A stretch of DNA of 64,000 nt from Clostridium pasteurianum BC1. GTDB lineage: Bacteria; Bacillota; Clostridia; Clostridiales; Clostridiaceae. Under the pieces are notes generated by a model that made no database searches, was not told the DNA's origin, and saw only the letters and a list, made by a program, of their open reading frames with translations. Within the stretch, counting starts at the first letter, position 1, and each line of letters starts with the position of its first letter. The position numbers and the translations under genes were made by a program. This document shows positions 59,959 to 64,000 of this stretch, piece after piece. The stretch spans positions 1,488,001 to 1,552,000 of the forward strand of contig NC_021182.1 of the NCBI RefSeq assembly GCF_000389635.1. The letters are read 5' to 3'.

Positions 59959-60389
59959 TTGAGGGAATAATAAAAAGTAGACCAAACCGCTTTATAATGG
60001 ATGTTGAAATAGATAATACGATTTATAAATGTCATTGCCCTTCCACCGGACGCATTGGGAACATCATATTCAAAGATATTCCTTGTCTGCTGTCTAGAGG
60101 GAAGGACGAAAAGAGAAAAACACCCTATACTGTGGAAGCTATATCATTAGAGCTACCGACAGATTCGACCAAAACGTGGATTGGCATTAATCAAAATGCG
60201 GTAAACAGATATGTAGAACATTTTTTAAAAACCGGACAATTAAGCAAAATTGTTGCCAATGGTCATAATGCTATTCGCGAACAAAAGCTTGGTAATTCAA
60301 GACTGGATTTCTTGGTAGAAAGCACCTACCTCGAAGTAAAAACACCTCAACTAAAAAAGGCAGTACTGCCTTTTTTTATATTTTTATAA
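59913..60389 (+). pseudogene. sfsA: SfsA-like protein, C-terminally truncated
   Basis: The 158 residues match the SfsA plan: FETPLIEGIIKSRPNRFIMDVE, CHCPSTGRIGN, CLLSRGKDEKRKTPYTVEAI, TWIGINQNAVNRYVEHF and LDFLVESTYLEVKT. SfsA proteins are about 230 residues; here homology stops after LEVKT, where the frame runs into a perfect hairpin terminator next to the IS4 element. SfsA is annotated as a sugar-fermentation stimulator with a nuclease-like fold. It is probably inactive. Confidence 0.7.
60353..60377 (+). terminator. Perfect-palindrome terminator within sfsA remnant
   Basis: AAAAAAGGCAGT and ACTGCCTTTTTT are perfectly complementary with no loop bases left over, followed by further T residues. 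It overlaps the last codons of the truncated sfsA frame. Confidence 0.75.
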
Positions 60390-60450
60390 ATATCATATAC
60401 CAAATTATAACATTTACTTTTCAGTACATGACACGAATGCTCCCTCCACC

Positions 60451-61910
60451 CCTGACTTACGGACAGTGAATTGCATTAAATAAGAATAATAAACATAAAA
60501 ATCATTTACAAGATTATATTTCCAAATAGTAATAATGCAATAATATGCTTATAAAGATAATATAATCATAAACATGAAATTAATGTAATAGAGAATGGGT
60601 ATACTGGTGCCTTACTATTAAAGAATATATTTACTTTTTTTGCCATATTAGATGTCATAAAGTATCAAATTAAATTTTAAGGCATATTTTTTTCTATTAG
60701 AATCATAACATCTGTTAAACCATGTCAATCCACTGCTGAATAAGCTGTATATTCTAACTATTTTATTTCTTATCTTTTTAGTTGCGCCTATTATCTTACT
60801 CTTCTTATTCTTAGAACAATCTGCTCCTAATATTATCATCCATGTATATGCTATACATAAGCATAAATATAAGTTTTCAAAATATATAAGACTGTTTGTC
60901 CATGTATCTTCCATATTGAAGCCACTGGATTTTAAATCTCTAAACATTTCTTCTATAATAAATCTTTTCTTATATTCATTAACAGCATTCTTACTATCAA
61001 GATTGGTTACTATATACCAGGTATCCGCTGCTTCTTCTGCCTTACAAACTGCTAAATTGCATCTATATTTTTCAGCACTTAGTAAAATTCCATTAAACTT
61101 TTTTACGCCTTTTTTTAGAGTTTTTATATCTCTAAGGTATTTTATTTTTTCTTTCCCTTCTATATTTACAAGCATATCATTGGTACATCTTATACAATAT
61201 TTCCATCCTATTTTATTTATAAACTTAAATAAATCTATACTCTTAAAACCTCTATCTGCCAGCAATACAACTTCATAATTATATGAACTTATAAGATCCT
61301 TAATCTCTTCTATTCCCTGTTTTATATGTTTGAAATTTTTATTATCTTTTTCATTATATTCAAATATTTTATACCATAGTGGAACTGCTCTTTTTCCCAC
61401 TTTCAGCGAAAATTTAAGTATTAAAAATTTATCTTCCAGTGTTGTATGGTCAAATATTACAACCAGTTTATTAGTGGTACTTCTTTTTATATAATTTATC
61501 ATAATTTCATCGATAAAATTATAATATAGGTAGTCTGACTTTATTGTTGAACTTGAAAAAAATCTATAAATTCTTTTTATTTTACTTTCTTCATTGGCTT
61601 CTGTATAGTAATCCTTTAGCTTTTCTGATATTTCTGAGATTATAACTGATTTTGATAACAATATTCCCAAAACAATATATACTAAATTTTTTAGTTTCTT
61701 GGATGATATGGGTAAAATCTCATATAGCATTTTTCCTAATTCTGCGGTAATATATTCTTGATTGTTAAGCATAGCCAATTCTCCTTTTTTATAAGTTTGT
61801 TTGTCCGAATTTAACTTATATTTTAGGGCTTGGCTATGTTTTTTCTATCCTTTTTTTCATGTTACTTTATTCCATGTTAATTTTTCTCTTTTTACTGTCC
61901 TTACGTCAGG
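60451..61910 (-). mobile_element. IS4-family insertion sequence
   Basis: Termini CCTGACTTACGGACAGT (60451–60467) and ACTGTCCTTACGTCAGG (61894–61910) are inverted repeats with two mismatches over 17 bp. They enclose a single transposase gene, giving an element of about 1.46 kb. No clear target-site duplication is visible in the flanks. Confidence 0.85.
60648..61778 (-). CDS. IS4-family transposase
   Basis: This 376-residue protein carries the DDE catalytic set in IS4 style: IFDHTTLED (first Asp), LLADRGFKS (second Asp) and YKKRFIIEEMFRDLK, which fits the Y-(2)-R-(3)-E-(6)-K signature of the family. The frame is uninterrupted, so the element may be active. An AAGGAGAA site precedes ATG 61778. 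Overlapping plus-strand frames are shadows. Confidence 0.9.
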   Translation of the reverse strand: MAMLNNQEYITAELGKMLYEILPISSKKLKNLVYIVLGILLSKSVIISEISEKLKDYYTEANEESKIKRIYRFFSSSTIKSDYLYYNFIDEIMINYIKRSTTNKLVVIFDHTTLEDKFLILKFSLKVGKRAVPLWYKIFEYNEKDNKNFKHIKQGIEEIKDLISSYNYEVVLLADRGFKSIDLFKFINKIGWKYCIRCTNDMLVNIEGKEKIKYLRDIKTLKKGVKKFNGILLSAEKYRCNLAVCKAEEAADTWYIVTNLDSKNAVNEYKKRFIIEEMFRDLKSSGFNMEDTWTNSLIYFENLYLCLCIAYTWMIILGADCSKNKKSKIIGATKKIRNKIVRIYSLFSSGLTWFNRCYDSNRKKYALKFNLILYDI

Positions 61911-62169
61911 AGACATACCTGTAAATTTTTAGATAATGATGAATTTCGAAACTATTTGACTTGTTTTACTATGTATAGACCTGAAGGCATCGAATATATA
62001 TATAGCTCTTAATAAATGGCTCTAAATGTAAAAAATTATTAATCATATTGAGCTTAAAATACGATATCCAATTATAATTTAGGACTTAAATTAAAGAGCA
62101 AGTTAGCTCGGATTTTTCTAATAGTACGAAGAAATATCAAATAAAACAAGTATCACTTTATTTAAATTG

Positions 62170-62329
62170 AAAGCTAGCTTATTCAACCAATAAGCTTATT
62201 GAAACTTTCCCACACTTTTCCCACAAAAGTTTCAGATAGCTATAGTTTTGATTAGAAAGTATAAGTAAGGAAATGTAGTAATATCAACATTTATAGGAAA
62301 GTGCAGAAAAATAAAAAGCTATTAAAACA
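62170..62329 (+). repeat. Island dispersed repeat, copy 3
   Basis: AAGCTAGCTTATTCAACCAA, then TTTCCCACACTTTTCCCACA, close to copy 1 and lying directly before the right attachment repeat. Confidence 0.7.
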
Positions 62330-62431
62330 AATCTGAAGGTCGGGAGTTCGAGTCCCCCTGGGTGCACCAAAAGCCTTGATACAAGCCAATTTGCAGAAAT
62401 GTGAATTTGCTTGTATTCTTATTTTCCCACA
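62330..62431 (+). repeat. Right attachment repeat (attR or internal att)
   Basis: Gap-free 102-bp match to 38162–38263, starting AATCTGAAGGTCG in the tRNA-Arg anticodon arm, running through TGGGTGCACCA and ending TATTTTCCCACA. Only the 3' part of the tRNA is present, so it is not a functional tRNA gene. Confidence 0.92.
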
Positions 62432-62457
62432 AAAGTTATAGATAGATATAAAAAACT

Positions 62458-62500
62458 ATACAAATAAATCATTTAATTTTTTGTGTTTTTCTTTAAAGTA
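62458..62500 (-). pseudogene. int: Second integrase C-terminal scar
   Basis: On the minus strand the frame reads KEKHKKLNDLFV, matching the end of the left integrase (PKEKVNAAEKLNDLFI). The DNA also matches (AATAAATCATTTAATTTTT). It sits the same distance beyond its att repeat as the left copy does. Confidence 0.6.
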
Positions 62501-62591
62501 TGTTCTTTATCTTAATTTTGCTTGAATTGGATATTTACTTGTAGGCCTATTTATGTATCATGGATAAGATTAGATTAATTCTTTTTACACA

Positions 62592-63428
62592 TTATTTTAC
62601 ACTCTCTTTTATCATTTTATAAAATAAGCAATGGTAAGTAGCTTTCACTCTATTATTTTCTCTGAAATTTTTATTATAAAGATTAATTACTTTTCTCATA
62701 AAAGCTGGTGAAGTACATCTGCCATCTTTATTACTATTATTGGCACCAATTTTCTTAATGGAATAAAAAAAATCTCTACAATCATTAAAATACTCATATT
62801 CAAATAGTTCTTTGCTTTCTACTAAAATTTCATTATTGCTATTTTTATTTCTTATAGTATTTTTACACATTGTATGCAATTCATTTAAACTATGAAAAGA
62901 CTGTCCGGAATATATGGGCTCTTTTATGGACATTGTTTGTTTTGCTTTTTCAAAACATTCATTTAATTCATTAAAGGTATAACGGCCAAATGTAGAAAAG
63001 CAAAGTATACCGTTTTTATTTAATGAGTTATATAATTTCCTTAGTGTTAGTGGCATATGATTAAACCATTGAAATGTGGCATTCGAAATAATAATATCAT
63101 AAGTAGTATTAATGTCTATCTCTTCTATATCTCCACAAATAAAATCTATAGAGTCATTTTTAAATTTAGACTTTATTTCAGCAATCATTCCAGGTGCAAT
63201 ATCAACAGCAGTTATATGTGCAAGAGGGAAAAGATCTACTAATGCAGTAGTTAGATATCCTGTCCCACAACCAATTTCTAAAATATTTTTAATTTTAAGG
63301 TTATCTTTATTACTCTGCAGCATAAAATCTATTAAAATATCTCTCATATTTTTTTGTACATGAGTATATTGATTATAATTTGAAGCATTTTTACTAAAAT
63401 GAAGTTTTACTTGTTGTTTATCAATCAT
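62592..63428 (-). CDS. bioC: Malonyl-ACP O-methyltransferase BioC
   Basis: BioC methylates malonyl-ACP to start pimelate synthesis for biotin. The 278-residue protein has the BioC N-terminus VKLHFSKNASNYNQYTHVQKNM, SAM motif I ILEIGCGTGYLT, then ITAVDIAPGMI, and FQWFNHMPLTLRKLY. It lies outside the island and is 130 nt downstream of a BioH-like esterase gene on the same strand, so the two form a pimeloyl-ACP unit. AAGGAAGG precedes ATG 63428. Confidence 0.92.
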   Translation of the reverse strand: MIDKQQVKLHFSKNASNYNQYTHVQKNMRDILIDFMLQSNKDNLKIKNILEIGCGTGYLTTALVDLFPLAHITAVDIAPGMIAEIKSKFKNDSIDFICGDIEEIDINTTYDIIISNATFQWFNHMPLTLRKLYNSLNKNGILCFSTFGRYTFNELNECFEKAKQTMSIKEPIYSGQSFHSLNELHTMCKNTIRNKNSNNEILVESKELFEYEYFNDCRDFFYSIKKIGANNSNKDGRCTSPAFMRKVINLYNKNFRENNRVKATYHCLFYKMIKESVK

Positions 63429-63558
63429 ATATATTTACCTTCCTTTATTCCCTTAGAAAATTAACATTACTTTTGATTTATACTACAGTTCTTACTTGTT
63501 AAAGTGAAAGAGTTATAATACCTACAGTTTGTATAAAAAAGACATTTGTGACGATTAG

Positions 63559-64000
63559 TTATAGGATAAATTCACATATAGCATTGTAACAATCACTAGC
63601 ATTTGTAAAGAATGGAATATGTCCTGCCTGTTTTATTATTTTTATATGGCAATGACTTACCATGTTTTTTATATATACGGCAGATTCTAAAGGACATATA
63701 CTATCTTCTTCACCATGAATTATTAATAAAGGTATATTTATGTCTACTAATCTATTTCTTAAATCTTTTTCTATTAAATAATCTAGTCCTAATATTAAAG
63801 AGTTTATGGATTGATCTTCAATGCTATCTTTTATAATCCGTAGAAATTGAATATCATATTTCTTTTGCTTTTCTACTTTTGAAAACATAGCACTATTAAA
63901 ATTAAGTAATGTTTCTTTAGGATTTCTATTAAGCTGAAACTTCATTCTTTCTACAATTCTTTTATTCCAACCTATATTGTATTCATCTTCTTTATGTTGA
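63559..64000 (-). CDS. BioH-like alpha/beta hydrolase (5' end beyond window)
   Basis: The visible C-terminal 146 residues contain IPLLIIHGEEDSICPLESAVYI with the catalytic Asp region and KQAGHIPFFTNA with the catalytic His, typical of alpha/beta hydrolases. The frame stays open upstream of the internal Met at 63945 to the window edge, so the gene is cut. Its position before bioC suggests it is the pimeloyl-ACP methyl ester esterase that ends the BioC pathway. Confidence 0.8.
   Translation of the reverse strand, partial: QHKEDEYNIGWNKRIVERMKFQLNRNPKETLLNFNSAMFSKVEKQKKYDIQFLRIIKDSIEDQSINSLILGLDYLIEKDLRNRLVDINIPLLIIHGEEDSICPLESAVYIKNMVSHCHIKIIKQAGHIPFFTNASDCYNAICEFIL

Larger units (their letters stand above)
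61911..62591. other. Right end of island: repeats and att site, no genes
   Basis: No coding frame of note. It contains copy 3 of the dispersed repeat, the right attachment repeat and a second integrase C-terminal scar. It then grades into sequence before bioC. Confidence 0.7.

Overview
The window is low-GC, with dense Gram-positive type ribosome binding sites, GatCAB, a TrpR-like YerC–PcrA–LigA neighbourhood, CIRCE-controlled groESL and a Spo0E-like gene. Everything points to an anaerobic spore-forming Firmicute of the genus Clostridium (inference from gene content and base composition; the species is not identifiable from this stretch alone).

Bases 1–38,200 are an ordinary core chromosome: the end of an 8-oxoguanine glycosylase, groES-groEL, guaB, guaA, several small membrane or domain-of-unknown-function genes, a YaiI/YqxD protein, type I pullulanase, a triple-tyrosine repeat protein, a lytic transglycosylase, rsuA, yerC, pcrA, ligA, gatCAB, an OppA-type lipoprotein, a large lineage-specific protein, an AIR-synthase-like protein, rph-rdgB-yfcE and an array of 20 tRNA genes. 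Two things stand out here. PcrA carries a 361-residue intein, apparently with a GIY-YIG-like nuclease, inserted in helicase motif III. The tRNA array contains a large internal duplication. Three eroded IS200/IS605-type scars (two ends, one TnpB tail) are scattered in intergenic DNA.

Bases 38,162–62,431 form an integrated island. The last gene of the tRNA array, tRNA-Arg(TCG), is intact, and a 102-bp direct repeat starting inside its 3' half recurs 24.2 kb downstream. Just inside the left repeat lie a decayed tyrosine integrase, an ImmA-like fragment and the tail of a phage-type repressor. The island is a patchwork of Tn3, IS3, IS4 and resolvase debris around several intact cargo blocks. (1) A CO-metabolism block has a V4R/AAA+/Fis sigma-54 activator, a near-consensus -24/-12 promoter, a CooF-like ferredoxin, CooS, an undescribed 57-aa two-CxxC protein, CooC, a group-B-type [FeFe] hydrogenase and a NiCoT nickel permease. 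A relic of hypD/hypE interrupted by a 172-bp Tn3-type miniature element lies between hydrogenase and permease. (2) A RiPP block has two tandemly duplicated Cys-rich precursor genes and a radical SAM/SPASM maturase whose N-terminal domain has no standard start codon in frame. (3) An HxlR/amidohydrolase pair. (4) An MFS pump, XRE and Spo0E-like genes, and a MarR–rhodanese pair beside a truncated sfsA and an IS4-family element.

From 62,432 the sequence contains one more integrase scar and then chromosomal bioC and a partial BioH-like esterase.

Working model (inference): nickel enters through NiCoT, CooC loads it into CooS, CO-derived electrons pass through the CooF-like protein to ferredoxin and/or the soluble hydrogenase, and the V4R activator switches the set on through RpoN. 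The whole module arrived horizontally at tRNA-Arg.
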